Assembly: GCA_943368675.1 (NCBI GenBank)
Contig: CALRLN020000081.1
Coordinates: 1-14,211, forward strand
Reading direction: 5' to 3'
Length of the DNA stretch: 14,211 nt
From: Emticicia sp943368675
GTDB lineage: Bacteria > Bacteroidota > Bacteroidia > Cytophagales > Spirosomataceae
Below the pieces are notes generated by a model. The model was not told the DNA's origin. It searched no databases and worked only from the letters and a program-made list of their open reading frames with translations. This document shows, piece by piece, positions 1-7,638 of the stretch. The position numbers were made by a program, and so were the translations under genes. Numbering within the stretch: the stretch's first letter is position 1; every line of letters begins with the position of its first letter.

Positions 1-205
1 TGGAATACGTATTCATTGACTGGTGAAAAAACTGCGTTGGGTTATTGAACTCGCAATATTCAACGGTCAATGCTGATTTGCTGATAACCATGCCATTCCA
101 GATATGTGGAGAGATAAACGCATTGAAGCCCATCCAGATTATAAGCATCCCTAAGGTAAAAAGAGTTGATCTGATTAATAGTCCGGCTGGTAAATGATTT
201 GACAT
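1..205 (-). CDS. N-terminal part of a putative membrane protein, possibly ceramidase-like (cut by left edge)
   Basis: An open frame starts with ATG at 205 and runs without a stop to base 1, giving 68 codons of a longer protein. It begins MSNHLPAGLLIRS and continues into a hydrophobic stretch (about residues 9-32, with LFTLGMLIIWMGFNAFI) that should be a first membrane helix. It then reads VEYCEFNN followed by QSMNTYS. A Cys-Glu pair followed about ten residues later by a Pro/Ser-x-Asn-(T/A)-x-S segment recalls the start of alkaline-ceramidase-like membrane proteins, but this is recollection of a pattern and only the first helix is visible. It follows the histidine kinase gene by 155 bases in the same direction, so it may be a separate unit. 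The frame is shorter than 75 codons inside the window but is convincing in composition and start context. Function is not established. Confidence 0.6.
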   Translation of the reverse strand, partial: MSNHLPAGLLIRSTLFTLGMLIIWMGFNAFISPHIWNGMVISKSALTVEYCEFNNPTQFFHQSMNTYS

Positions 206-360
206 ATAACCCTGGAGAATTTTAGATTAATTTAAACACGAAACTTTTTCAGTAATAAAAGTGATGGTTGTCATATCATAAAACAAGATGCTTTTTGCCT
301 GTCAGAAGTATAAGACCTGAAAATTTACAGGGTTTCACCACTTTTATGCATGAATGTAAA

Positions 361-2277
361 TCATAATTCATATAATATCCTGACCATTGTCCCCACAGGC
401 TCATTGTGTTCATACAAATCGTTGATAGAAATAGCTATTTTATTGGCATAGCTCCGATTGAATAATTCGACCCGCTGATTGGTTATATCTGTGCCTTTTG
501 ACTGATGCTGTTTGATTGATTTTTCTTTCAGTTCATTGGCTTTTAATCTTCCTATGCCATTATCTTTTATCAGAAATTCTACCATCGAATCATTGATTTT
601 TTTAATAAATACTTCTATACGCTTATCAGGTTTTGTGATGGGCATGAGGCCGTGCCAGATAGCGTTTTCTACAAAGGGTTGAAGTAGCATAGGGGGTATC
701 TGCAATGCCTCTGCCTCAATCTGCTCATCAATCATAATGGCATAGCTGAAATTATCTCCAAAGCGCCGTTTCTCTATATCCAGGTACAAGCGCAGGGCTA
801 CTAGTTCTTCTGATAAACGAATTACATTTTTTTCGGAGTGGTTCAGTATCATCCGTAACAGTTTCGAAAACTTTGACAGATAATCCGTTGCGTTTTCGTT
901 TTCATTCACCATCACCATATACCTGATAGAGTTCAGGCTATTGAATAAAAAATGCGGGTTCATCTGGCTACGCAATGCCATCATTTCAACCTGCATCGTT
1001 TTTTGCTCGAGCTCTGTTTTTATGTTTCTTTCTTCTTCAATTTTCTGGGCAATCGCCAGCGCAAAAACAATGATTTCAAGAAGAATAGCTAACGGCAGGG
1101 TAAATAAATGGTTCAGCACACCATACCAATGCTGATTATTTAATACCCCCGCTTTAAGCCATGCCAGCATACCAAAGGCTATCAACAGCCCATTACCCAC
1201 AATTACATATTTTACCATCGACGAACGCACTTTTCTGGCCGTAAAAACCAGAATTCCCGTATACATCAGAAAGAGCGGAATACGATTGTTTTTAAAGAGC
1301 CATTGTTGCAGACCGGAGTCGTTGGTGAGCATCAACCATATAAAAACCAACAAACTGTACCCGATGATGATTTTAGCAAACCTATGTAGAAATATCCGGA
1401 ATTCGGGATGATTTTTCCGGAGGTCGAGTAGTTCAGACACAAAATAGAGATACACCGCAAAGCCCAGCCACATGATGGTTTCGGCAGCGTAATACTTTAT
1501 TATCGGAAACCATCCCAGAAACTCACCTATATATGTAAAACTCCGGCTTTTAAATAATGTGAAGGCAAATGCAGCAAAGACGTACAAGAGGTAATACCTA
1601 TAGATTTTCTCGTGCCTGTTTCGATAAAAAATCAATAGTGTGATGACCAGAATAATCCCCAGGCTTCCCTGGTAGAAGGTTCGGACCTGTAATTCTTCCA
1701 GATTATGGGCATAATAACTATTGAGCCACTGTTCGTATCTTTTTTCATTCAGCAAGGCGTAAGTGGTTTTAATTGGCCTTTGAGGAAATAATCTGAAAAA
1801 AGGAAGCATACCCTCATGGTTTGATGCCCTGATATAAAACTCAACGGTTTCGCCGGATGGTATTGTAAACACATTTACGCCCAGTAATTCGTTCTGGTCC
1901 ATGCCCCATGTAGAAACGAACTCACCATTGCGGAAATACCCTGATTGCCTGCCATCAGTGAAAATATAGTAGTCGGTTTGCTCATTGTTGGGATTTCTGA
2001 TGAAATATCGCCGAGGGGTATCGAATGGATTTTTCAGATAGAATCTAAGCCAGATATATTGGTTGTCTGGTATCTGATAGGTAGGTGTAATGGTGTTCCA
2101 GTACTGTTTTTTTCTTACTTCCTCAATAGATTCGGGATATATGTTGGTATATATCTCACTGTGGTTATAAAAAGGTGAATACCCTGAAGTATCTGTTATT
2201 GTTAAGGTATCCGGCTTTCCCAGAGCAGGGATGGCCATCCATAAAAGCACGATTATCTTCAGGTAATTTCTACGCAT
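361..2277 (-). CDS. LytS-type sensor histidine kinase with 7TMR-DISM sensor
   Basis: This is a 638-residue membrane sensor kinase that should autophosphorylate on histidine and pass the phosphate to a LytTR-type regulator. Residues 1-20 look like a signal peptide. Residues about 25-190 form an extracytoplasmic beta-rich domain of the 7TMR-DISM type (WLRFYLKNP at about 76-84 is typical). Seven hydrophobic segments follow from about 203 to 410. A short coiled coil (about 411-436) leads to the His_kinase (PF06580) motif MNPHFLFNSLNSI with the phospho-acceptor His442. The ATPase domain has the N-box ENAIWHGL (537-544), DNGIG (572-576) and the G2-like segment KGTDITNQRVEL (594-605). All key residues are present. 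The gene starts 68 bases after an exported unknown protein. The LytTR regulator at 6800-7552 is the obvious candidate partner, although four genes lie between. DISM domains in relatives are thought to bind carbohydrates or other small ligands; the ligand here is unknown. Confidence 0.95.
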   Translation of the reverse strand: MRRNYLKIIVLLWMAIPALGKPDTLTITDTSGYSPFYNHSEIYTNIYPESIEEVRKKQYWNTITPTYQIPDNQYIWLRFYLKNPFDTPRRYFIRNPNNEQTDYYIFTDGRQSGYFRNGEFVSTWGMDQNELLGVNVFTIPSGETVEFYIRASNHEGMLPFFRLFPQRPIKTTYALLNEKRYEQWLNSYYAHNLEELQVRTFYQGSLGIILVITLLIFYRNRHEKIYRYYLLYVFAAFAFTLFKSRSFTYIGEFLGWFPIIKYYAAETIMWLGFAVYLYFVSELLDLRKNHPEFRIFLHRFAKIIIGYSLLVFIWLMLTNDSGLQQWLFKNNRIPLFLMYTGILVFTARKVRSSMVKYVIVGNGLLIAFGMLAWLKAGVLNNQHWYGVLNHLFTLPLAILLEIIVFALAIAQKIEEERNIKTELEQKTMQVEMMALRSQMNPHFLFNSLNSIRYMVMVNENENATDYLSKFSKLLRMILNHSEKNVIRLSEELVALRLYLDIEKRRFGDNFSYAIMIDEQIEAEALQIPPMLLQPFVENAIWHGLMPITKPDKRIEVFIKKINDSMVEFLIKDNGIGRLKANELKEKSIKQHQSKGTDITNQRVELFNRSYANKIAISINDLYEHNEPVGTMVRILYEL

Positions 2278-2345
2278 GTAGCCAAAAAATCATTGACACT
2301 ATCTATTTATATTGCTTAAAATTGGCAAAACTTGTGCAGAATACC

Positions 2346-3035
2346 TCAGTTTTTTGTGTATTTAAAATTCACTTTTATACGGCAAACGGGTAGATTGGGT
2401 ATCTTAAAGGTATAGTTCATTACACCCTCGATAGCTCTGGGGCTTATTATTTTTACGTCGTAGATAGTTGTTAATATATCACTTTCTGTTAACTGGAGGA
2501 TACATTTATAAGTATTTGGTTCAACCGGAAACCATTTGGCTTCTTTTGCAGGCAGTAGAGGCTCGGGAGAAAAAGGCTTGCCGAATTTTTTATCACCACT
2601 TTCTATTACTTTTACTTTAGCCAGTTGGGCATCTATACCATCCGGACAGGTTCCTACTTGTGGTTTTTCGCTTTCTATTTTCCATCTGCCGTCTTCCGGC
2701 TGGATATTCTGATATACAAGTAACGACCACGGTACAAAGAGTGGCTTGCCTTTACCGCCAAATAACTTATGCAATTCATCAGGATTCCGCTTTCTGTCGG
2801 GGTAATGATTTGTTTTGGCATTATCTTCAAGTACAAAGGTTAATATCCCCTTCTTTGCTTCAAAATTGCCCAGATAACCAAACATGACATCAAGTTGCTT
2901 GTAGCTGAACGGATGGTCATAAAAAACACAACCTTTGCCAAATTCGCAAAAAGCGACTTTGGGTTTGTCGTTAATCTGGGCAAATGTGCTGAATATCAGG
3001 CCTGAAAACGTAAGTATAAACAGGATTTTTCTCAT
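2346..3035 (-). CDS. Exported protein of unknown function (229 aa)
   Basis: The protein starts with a clear signal peptide (MRKILFILTFSGLIFSTFAQ), with predicted cleavage near residue 20, so it is exported to the periplasm or beyond. I do not recognise a family. The mature part is mixed-polarity and probably beta-rich, with five cysteines (C30, C36, C130, C178, C218), two of them close together near the new N-terminus in an FCEF...GKGC context. There is no C-terminal sorting domain of the type IX secretion kind and no lipobox. It lies between the larger tail-fibre-like protein (42 bases upstream) and the histidine kinase (68 bases downstream), all in the same direction, so it is likely cotranscribed with one or both. 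An accessory ligand-binding or envelope role next to the sensor kinase is possible, but this rests on position only. Confidence 0.85.
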   Translation of the reverse strand: MRKILFILTFSGLIFSTFAQINDKPKVAFCEFGKGCVFYDHPFSYKQLDVMFGYLGNFEAKKGILTFVLEDNAKTNHYPDRKRNPDELHKLFGGKGKPLFVPWSLLVYQNIQPEDGRWKIESEKPQVGTCPDGIDAQLAKVKVIESGDKKFGKPFSPEPLLPAKEAKWFPVEPNTYKCILQLTESDILTTIYDVKIISPRAIEGVMNYTFKIPNLPVCRIKVNFKYTKN

Positions 3036-3077
3036 GGCTAATTCTTAATTAATTGTTAACTGATTATCATGCATAGG

Positions 3078-4520
3078 CTAATACTCATAGCTTATAAGCA
3101 AACTATGAAACTGTAAAGTATTACCAGTCCAGTTGCCAACTGATGAAATATTGATATAGTATGTATTAGTCAGGTTGTTGATAGTCTCACTGGTATCCTG
3201 GTTGATACTTCGGATATTGGTACTGGTTCCGCTGCTCGTGGCAGATGCGATTGTTATAAAAGTATTAGTAGTATGTGTATTACGGCTGAATGTAAAAGAA
3301 ATGTCAGAGGCTGAATTATCTACCACATACATACGTACATTGGTTACCCTGACTCCATCCGGCAGGTTAACGGGCAGATACATGGTGCCTCCGGTATTAG
3401 TGGTGTTAAACCATGCATAGCCGCTACCTCTGCGCAACTGGTCGTCCCAGTTCTGAGCCTGTACCTGGCTGAAATTATAAGATAAGTATTGTGTGGAAGC
3501 TCCGCCTAATACCAGCACACCATCTTTATTGGCAAATACTGGTCGTCGGTCTATCAGACTGACTTCATCGAAATCAAGAGTAAATGAGCGTATTGTGCCG
3601 CCCACATCAAGGGTAGCTTTGGCATCATCAAAACTGGAACCATTGTACATGGGCCTTATAGTTACATTTCCGTCTGTATCCAGCCGCATATTATTTTTGC
3701 CATTGACATTATAGTTTTGCTGTTTTTTTGACTGGATAAATAAAAAGCCTGTGGATTCCAGCGTGCCAAAATCTTCTGGCAAAGTATTAGTATTGATCTT
3801 GCCCGCCGATAACGCTATTTGTTCATGGACTAATATACTGGAGAAATTGTTCATCAGGTTTTTGAATTTGGCCACAGTATCTTCCCTTAATTCTATATGT
3901 AAAGGATACTTTGGGCTGCTAACCCCTATACCCGTATATCCGTTACTACCATTTATCACAAACCGGTTTTTGTTATCAGACCTGTATCTGAAAGCACTAC
4001 TTGTATTATTTTCAATAGTTACATCGGTGTTTCCGATAATTTTCAGGTTGTCTGGGCTAGATGTCAGATAAGCCTGATTATTTAAATTGATAGTAGCATT
4101 ACCATTATTGGTGGTATTACCAAAGAATGCCACGTTTTCATTGTTCTCCATCACAGTTAATCTATACAAGCCAAGATAAGCATTATCGGCTATTGTCAGT
4201 TTTCCATCGGGATACAGGTTAAATTTAGGGCCAATAGTTGAGTCTATATCCGGAAACAACAAAATACCACTTCTACCATACATCTGCATACCTCCATAAG
4301 AGGTTCTGATACGCCCGTTCAGTTGTGTATAATTGTAAAAATCAATAGGTGCCAGATGTCCCTCTGCCGAAAGTCGGAGTGGTCTCTGATGCTCAACTTG
4401 TATTTCAGTTCCAAAGCTATTATTGGTAAATGCGCTTTTGCCCGGCTCAATTGAAACCGATTGTGCCATTGAAGTAAAGCTCATAAAGCATAAAACAACA
4501 ATGAGAAATTGTATTTTCAT
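3078..4520 (-). CDS. Exported tail-fibre-like repeat protein (480 aa)
   Basis: The start is placed at the ATG at 4520. This gives the signal peptide MKIQFLIVVLCFMSFTSMAQ and leaves 7 bases after the upstream stop. The in-frame ATG at 4538 would add six polar residues (MKNNIA) and overlap the upstream gene. The mature protein is rich in Asn, Ser, Thr and Gly. It contains segments typical of Bacteroidota secreted proteins related to phage tail fibres, such as GYTGIGVSSPKYPLHIE (about residues 194-210) and NLYPDGKLTI, and later ATLDVGGTIRS and RRPVFANKDGVLVLGG. Such proteins are expected to fold as long beta-structured fibres at the cell surface, but no member is assigned a function here. The C-terminal domain (about the last 130 residues) ends in SLLISYEY, resembling the KILVTYEE end of the gene just upstream. 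No intramolecular chaperone (S74) or type IX sorting domain was seen. Confidence 0.85.
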   Translation of the reverse strand: MKIQFLIVVLCFMSFTSMAQSVSIEPGKSAFTNNSFGTEIQVEHQRPLRLSAEGHLAPIDFYNYTQLNGRIRTSYGGMQMYGRSGILLFPDIDSTIGPKFNLYPDGKLTIADNAYLGLYRLTVMENNENVAFFGNTTNNGNATINLNNQAYLTSSPDNLKIIGNTDVTIENNTSSAFRYRSDNKNRFVINGSNGYTGIGVSSPKYPLHIELREDTVAKFKNLMNNFSSILVHEQIALSAGKINTNTLPEDFGTLESTGFLFIQSKKQQNYNVNGKNNMRLDTDGNVTIRPMYNGSSFDDAKATLDVGGTIRSFTLDFDEVSLIDRRPVFANKDGVLVLGGASTQYLSYNFSQVQAQNWDDQLRRGSGYAWFNTTNTGGTMYLPVNLPDGVRVTNVRMYVVDNSASDISFTFSRNTHTTNTFITIASATSSGTSTNIRSINQDTSETINNLTNTYYINISSVGNWTGNTLQFHSLLISYEY

Positions 4521-4527
4521 GGCTATA

Positions 4528-5244
4528 TTATTCTTCATAAGTAACTAATATTTTGAACGGCTTTGATAATATCCGACTACTGTTGCCTGATTTATTCAGG
4601 ATATAGACATATCCTGCTGCTCCACCATAAATAAAATAGGCAAATTCATATCCGGAGCCATAGGTATAATTAGCAGATATAAATGAAGAAGTCCCATACT
4701 CAACCAATATTTGTATGCCTAGTACTTTGTAAGACGGAACTCCCAAAGCGATGTCTACACTTCCACCAACGGTTGAGGCGGTGGTGCCGGTAATCTTCTT
4801 CATTTTTATGGCAGGTGCATTTTCTCCCAGATGGCTATAGCCATGATTCACAAACCTGACGGTATCATTCGTAAGTTGTTCACTTAATATCAGGCTGCCT
4901 TCTGTATTAAGCGATAACTGGTAAGATCTGCCAATAGTATTATTACCGGGAACCACAGAACTGGAAAGCCATACACGTTTATTAGTGCCAAACATTCCGA
5001 TTCCATTTGAGTAGTCTACATTAATACCACCGACTCTCTTGCGGTTGTAATAGAGACCAGACTGCTGGGATGGTAAATCATTAATATAAAATGATAAGGC
5101 AATACCATTCAGCTTGCTGTCTAAATTAAGTATTGAGGAGTTAAACCTGATATTACCATGAAGGGTACTGGAATCGGGAGTGATTACGCCAAACTGGCCA
5201 TTGCTCTTAATGGCAATGAACCATAAGAAAACAAGTTTTTTCAT
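4528..5244 (-). CDS. Exported tail-fibre-like protein (238 aa)
   Basis: This protein begins with a short, plausible signal peptide (MKKLVFLWFIAIKSNGQ), after which the mature chain is rich in Ser, Gly, Asn and Tyr. Segments such as YQLSLNTEGSLILSEQL are built like the descriptive repeats of the longer neighbour (compare NLYPDGKLTI there). The C-terminal half contains a Gly/Tyr-rich beta domain ending in PFKILVTYEE. I read it as a shorter relative of the 480-residue protein downstream: both have a fibre-like N-terminal region and a terminal beta domain with a similar last strand. The start codon lies 12 bases after the OmpA-family gene's stop, and the next gene begins 7 bases after its own stop, so the three are very likely one transcript. 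Adhesion or surface display is a guess and no enzyme motif is visible. Confidence 0.82.
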   Translation of the reverse strand: MKKLVFLWFIAIKSNGQFGVITPDSSTLHGNIRFNSSILNLDSKLNGIALSFYINDLPSQQSGLYYNRKRVGGINVDYSNGIGMFGTNKRVWLSSSVVPGNNTIGRSYQLSLNTEGSLILSEQLTNDTVRFVNHGYSHLGENAPAIKMKKITGTTASTVGGSVDIALGVPSYKVLGIQILVEYGTSSFISANYTYGSGYEFAYFIYGGAAGYVYILNKSGNSSRILSKPFKILVTYEE

Positions 5245-5256
5245 ATTGATTCATCA

Positions 5257-6615
5257 TTATAGCTTTATAAATTCTACTCTGCGATTATTGGCTTTCCCTT
5301 GAGGGGTTGTATTAGGTTCCGACGGCTCGGCTTCTCCTTTACCATCTGTTTCCATTTGGGTAGGTGTTATACCAAACTCACTCGTCAGAGCGGTTTTCAC
5401 GGCTGAAGCCCGGCGTTTGGATAAGTCAAGGTTTTTGGCATCGTCGCCATCGCTATCGGTATGGCCGATTATTTTCACCTTCAGATCAGGATTCTCTTTC
5501 AATACCGTACCAATTTCTTTCAGCACACCAAATGATTCTGGTTTTAGTTTGTCAGAATTTACATCAAACAGTATCCCTCTGGTTATAAGTTTTCCTTCGG
5601 TCAATAGTTTATTTCGGGTATCAGGAGCACCTACGGCTATACGCAGGTTAGAAAGGTAAGTAGTTCCTTCAAATATATAAGTAGCAAAAAGCATAGAGTA
5701 CTTTACATCAGCAAAAAATGCTCTTGGCAAATCCCATATTTTTGTTTCGTTGAGATACACACGGAGGCGTGTTTTCTGTCTCCAGATAGAAACCCGGTTC
5801 GCTTCGTTGGATTTCCAGGCAATTGACACCTCATTACTCAGAATTTCCTGCTCTGCCTTATCCCGTACCCATACCCCGGATGTTCCACCAACTTCAACGG
5901 GATGAATATCAACCCCGACTCTTGTTGTTGAACCAAACATCTGATCAAAGTTCGGATTCCTGTCAGTGATGATAGGGAATACAATTTGTAAGCCTGTCTG
6001 GTTTTGCCCGATACCGGAGGCCATCATGTCGTATTCGACAGTGAAATTCTCGGGTAACTCATTGATAAATTCAGGATAAAAAATGCCTTTATTAGCAAAT
6101 TGGAGCCACTTGGTTGTATTTCCCTCTATTTTTACTACTTCTCCGCTGGCATTGGTATTCCATTTAGCAGGGAAATCGCCCACTGCATCCTGTGCAAAGT
6201 CTTCCGCAGCTATTACCTTTTCGCCGGGTATAAAATCAAACTTTGAATAAGCCTTCATAGAACCCTTTGCAGCACTTTGTGAGGAGGCATTGCCCCCTGC
6301 TCCGGCAGTCCCTGTTTTTGAGGCGGGCTCGCCATCGGCTTCCTCTGTATCAGCAGTGTTTTTTTTCTTTGTCTTTGATTTGGCAGCGGTTTCTTCTTCT
6401 TCCTCGTTCTTTTTTGCCTTTTTATCTTTTTTCTTAAAGATATTACCGATACCCTCTTCTACTTTATCAAGGCCTTTGTCTATGTTACGGTCTATACTAT
6501 TATTAACACGGTCGTTAGCCTTACGTTTGGCAGTATCTTTGGGGTCAATGATTTGTGCATAAGCAATATTTGTCAGCAGGCAAAATGCTAACAGGAGAAG
6601 AGAAGTTTTTTTCAT
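5257..6615 (-). CDS. OmpA-family protein with central beta-sandwich-like domain (452 aa)
   Basis: The start is set at the ATG at 6615. It gives a signal peptide MKKTSLLLLAFCLLTNIAYA, whereas the in-frame ATG at 6645 falls inside a promoter-like -7 box. After the signal peptide comes a charged, repetitive region (about residues 30-110) with Lys-rich and EEEEE tracts and then a Gly/Ala/Ser-rich linker. A central domain (about 130-330) resembles a LamG/concanavalin-like sandwich (NFTVEYDMMA, RLRVYLNETKIWDLP). The C-terminal 105 residues are an OmpA/MotB peptidoglycan-binding domain with GILFDVNSDKLKP, then GHTDSDGDDAKNLDLSKRRA. Asp387 and Arg402, 15 residues apart, match the pair that binds diaminopimelate in OmpA homologues. 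There is no N-terminal beta barrel of classical OmpA and no lipobox, so it is likely periplasmic and anchored to the cell wall. It heads a tight gene group with the two tail-fibre-like proteins, suggesting a joint envelope role. Confidence 0.92.
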   Translation of the reverse strand: MKKTSLLLLAFCLLTNIAYAQIIDPKDTAKRKANDRVNNSIDRNIDKGLDKVEEGIGNIFKKKDKKAKKNEEEEETAAKSKTKKKNTADTEEADGEPASKTGTAGAGGNASSQSAAKGSMKAYSKFDFIPGEKVIAAEDFAQDAVGDFPAKWNTNASGEVVKIEGNTTKWLQFANKGIFYPEFINELPENFTVEYDMMASGIGQNQTGLQIVFPIITDRNPNFDQMFGSTTRVGVDIHPVEVGGTSGVWVRDKAEQEILSNEVSIAWKSNEANRVSIWRQKTRLRVYLNETKIWDLPRAFFADVKYSMLFATYIFEGTTYLSNLRIAVGAPDTRNKLLTEGKLITRGILFDVNSDKLKPESFGVLKEIGTVLKENPDLKVKIIGHTDSDGDDAKNLDLSKRRASAVKTALTSEFGITPTQMETDGKGEAEPSEPNTTPQGKANNRRVEFIKL

Positions 6616-6642
6616 GGTCTGGAATACTGATTGATAGTACGC

Positions 6643-6650
6643 CAAAAGTA
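6643..6650 (-). promoter_or_regulatory. Bacteroidota-type -7 box of the OmpA-family operon
   Basis: On the minus strand this reads TACTTTTG, an exact match to the Bacteroidota housekeeping -7 consensus TAnnTTTG. Transcription would start near 6637 and leave a leader of about 20 bases before the ATG at 6615. The expected -33 TTG is not present; a T-tract lies there instead. The box overlaps the longer alternative reading frame of the OmpA-family gene and therefore argues for the shorter start. Confidence 0.5.
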
Positions 6651-6799
6651 GATGACAGGCCTATAAAAAAAGGTGATGGTTTATTAAGCAGAACAAATGA
6701 ATGAGTAATCAGTTATTTTCACCGAGTATCCGGTATTTATTTAATTTCAGTTTACGAAAGATTTATCCTTCATGCCGCATCAAGCGGACAATCGGATAT

Positions 6800-7552
6800 T
6801 TAATTGAATGTCAGAAAGTTGAGTTTATTAATCAACTCATCTTTTCGGCTTCTTGAAACGGTTATCTGAGTGCCGTCATGCATTTCGAGATAGCCTCCTT
6901 CGCTGCGTACGTACTTACGGAGATATTTGAGATTAATGAGATGAGACTGATGCACCCGCACAAAATTCAGATCTTCCAGAATTTCGTCAAAATCCTTCAG
7001 CGTGCGTGAAACCAGCATGGGAGGTTGATTTGTAAAGAAAATACGGGTGTAGTTCCCGTCAGATTCGCAGCGGATAATATCTTTTATTTCTATAAATTCG
7101 AATCCGTGAGAGGTTGGAACAGCTATTTTGTCAATCATAGCCCCTGTCTGCTTTACCATTTTCTGCAGATGCTCAAGCCGGGCTTTCAGTTGGAGCTTTT
7201 CATCCTGATATTTGGCTATACAAGCTAATAGGTCTTCTACCTCAACGGGTTTCAGCAGGTAATCAAAGGCACTATATTTAAAGGCTTTAACCGCAAACTG
7301 ATCGTAGGCAGTTACAAATACTACTTCAAAATCATCTTTTGGGATCTCACGTAATAAATCAAACCCATTCATATTGGGCATTTCAATATCAAGAAACAGC
7401 AAATCAAAATGATTTTTTTGCAGGAATTCAAGGGCGACTAAAGGCTGATTAAATTTGCCAACTACCTGAATATCAGGAAAATTAGCTTTTAATAATATAT
7501 CCAGTGTTTCTGTGCTATCCTTTTCATCATCAACTAATACGGCGTCTATCAT
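6800..7552 (-). CDS. LytTR-family response regulator
   Basis: This is a 250-residue two-component regulator. Residues 1-115 are a receiver domain with the acidic pair Asp8/Asp9, the phospho-acceptor Asp55 (in LLFLDIEMPNMNGFDLL), Thr81 and Lys101 (LKPVE). All catalytic positions are kept. A linker helix (about 113-135) leads to a LytTR DNA-binding domain (about 143-247), recognisable from IIRCESDGNYTRIFF, the segment FVRVHQSHLINLKYLRK, and ITVSRSRK. It should bind DNA direct repeats as a dimer. It lies 82 bases downstream of the binding-protein gene of the importer and has its own candidate promoter. The LytS-type kinase at 361-2277 is the likely partner because this kinase class pairs with LytTR regulators. 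The adjacent OmpA-family operon is a likely target, though no clear LytTR repeat pair with the usual spacing was found. Confidence 0.95.
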   Translation of the reverse strand: MIDAVLVDDEKDSTETLDILLKANFPDIQVVGKFNQPLVALEFLQKNHFDLLFLDIEMPNMNGFDLLREIPKDDFEVVFVTAYDQFAVKAFKYSAFDYLLKPVEVEDLLACIAKYQDEKLQLKARLEHLQKMVKQTGAMIDKIAVPTSHGFEFIEIKDIIRCESDGNYTRIFFTNQPPMLVSRTLKDFDEILEDLNFVRVHQSHLINLKYLRKYVRSEGGYLEMHDGTQITVSRSRKDELINKLNFLTFN

Positions 7553-7574
7553 AGCTTAAATTTAAATGAGATAG

Positions 7575-7604
7575 CAATATTAGAGTATTTAAATAATTCT
7601 CCAA
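7575..7604 (-). promoter_or_regulatory. Candidate promoter of the LytTR regulator gene
   Basis: On the minus strand a TTG (7602-7604) is followed after 19 bases by TAATATTG (7575-7582), which fits seven of eight positions of the Bacteroidota -7 consensus TAnnTTTG with normal spacing. The start codon at 7552 would be about 16 bases from the predicted transcription start. This suggests the regulator can be expressed apart from the importer operon upstream. The assignment is by consensus only. Confidence 0.4.
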
Positions 7605-7638
7605 TCGTAAAGTGCAGGATTGAAGGTAAAATTTCTGA

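Noticed and set aside
316..331. Near-palindrome CCTGAAAATTTACAGG between the kinase gene and the left-edge gene
   Set aside because: The stem is only four base pairs on either side of an AT core with a mismatch, and no T-run follows in either direction. It is too weak to call a terminator or operator.
6290..6562. Plus-strand frame rich in Phe, Ser and Ala opposite the OmpA-family gene
   Set aside because: It is the antisense reading of the Lys/Glu-rich low-complexity region. It has no independent start context or homologous motif.
6709..6754. Two TCAGTT words upstream of the OmpA-family promoter as possible LytTR direct repeats
   Set aside because: They are 38 bases apart, not the roughly 21-22 usual for LytTR repeat pairs, and the surrounding bases do not match.
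6775..6787. Short GC-rich hairpin CCGC-ATCAA-GCGG after the LytTR regulator gene
   Set aside because: The stem has only four base pairs and no U-tract follows in transcript sense, so it cannot be called a terminator.
7602..7625. CAATC...GATTG inverted repeat between the binding-protein gene and the regulator gene
   Set aside because: It is a five-base stem with an 11-base loop and no T-run. It also overlaps the candidate -33 element, so it is more likely chance.
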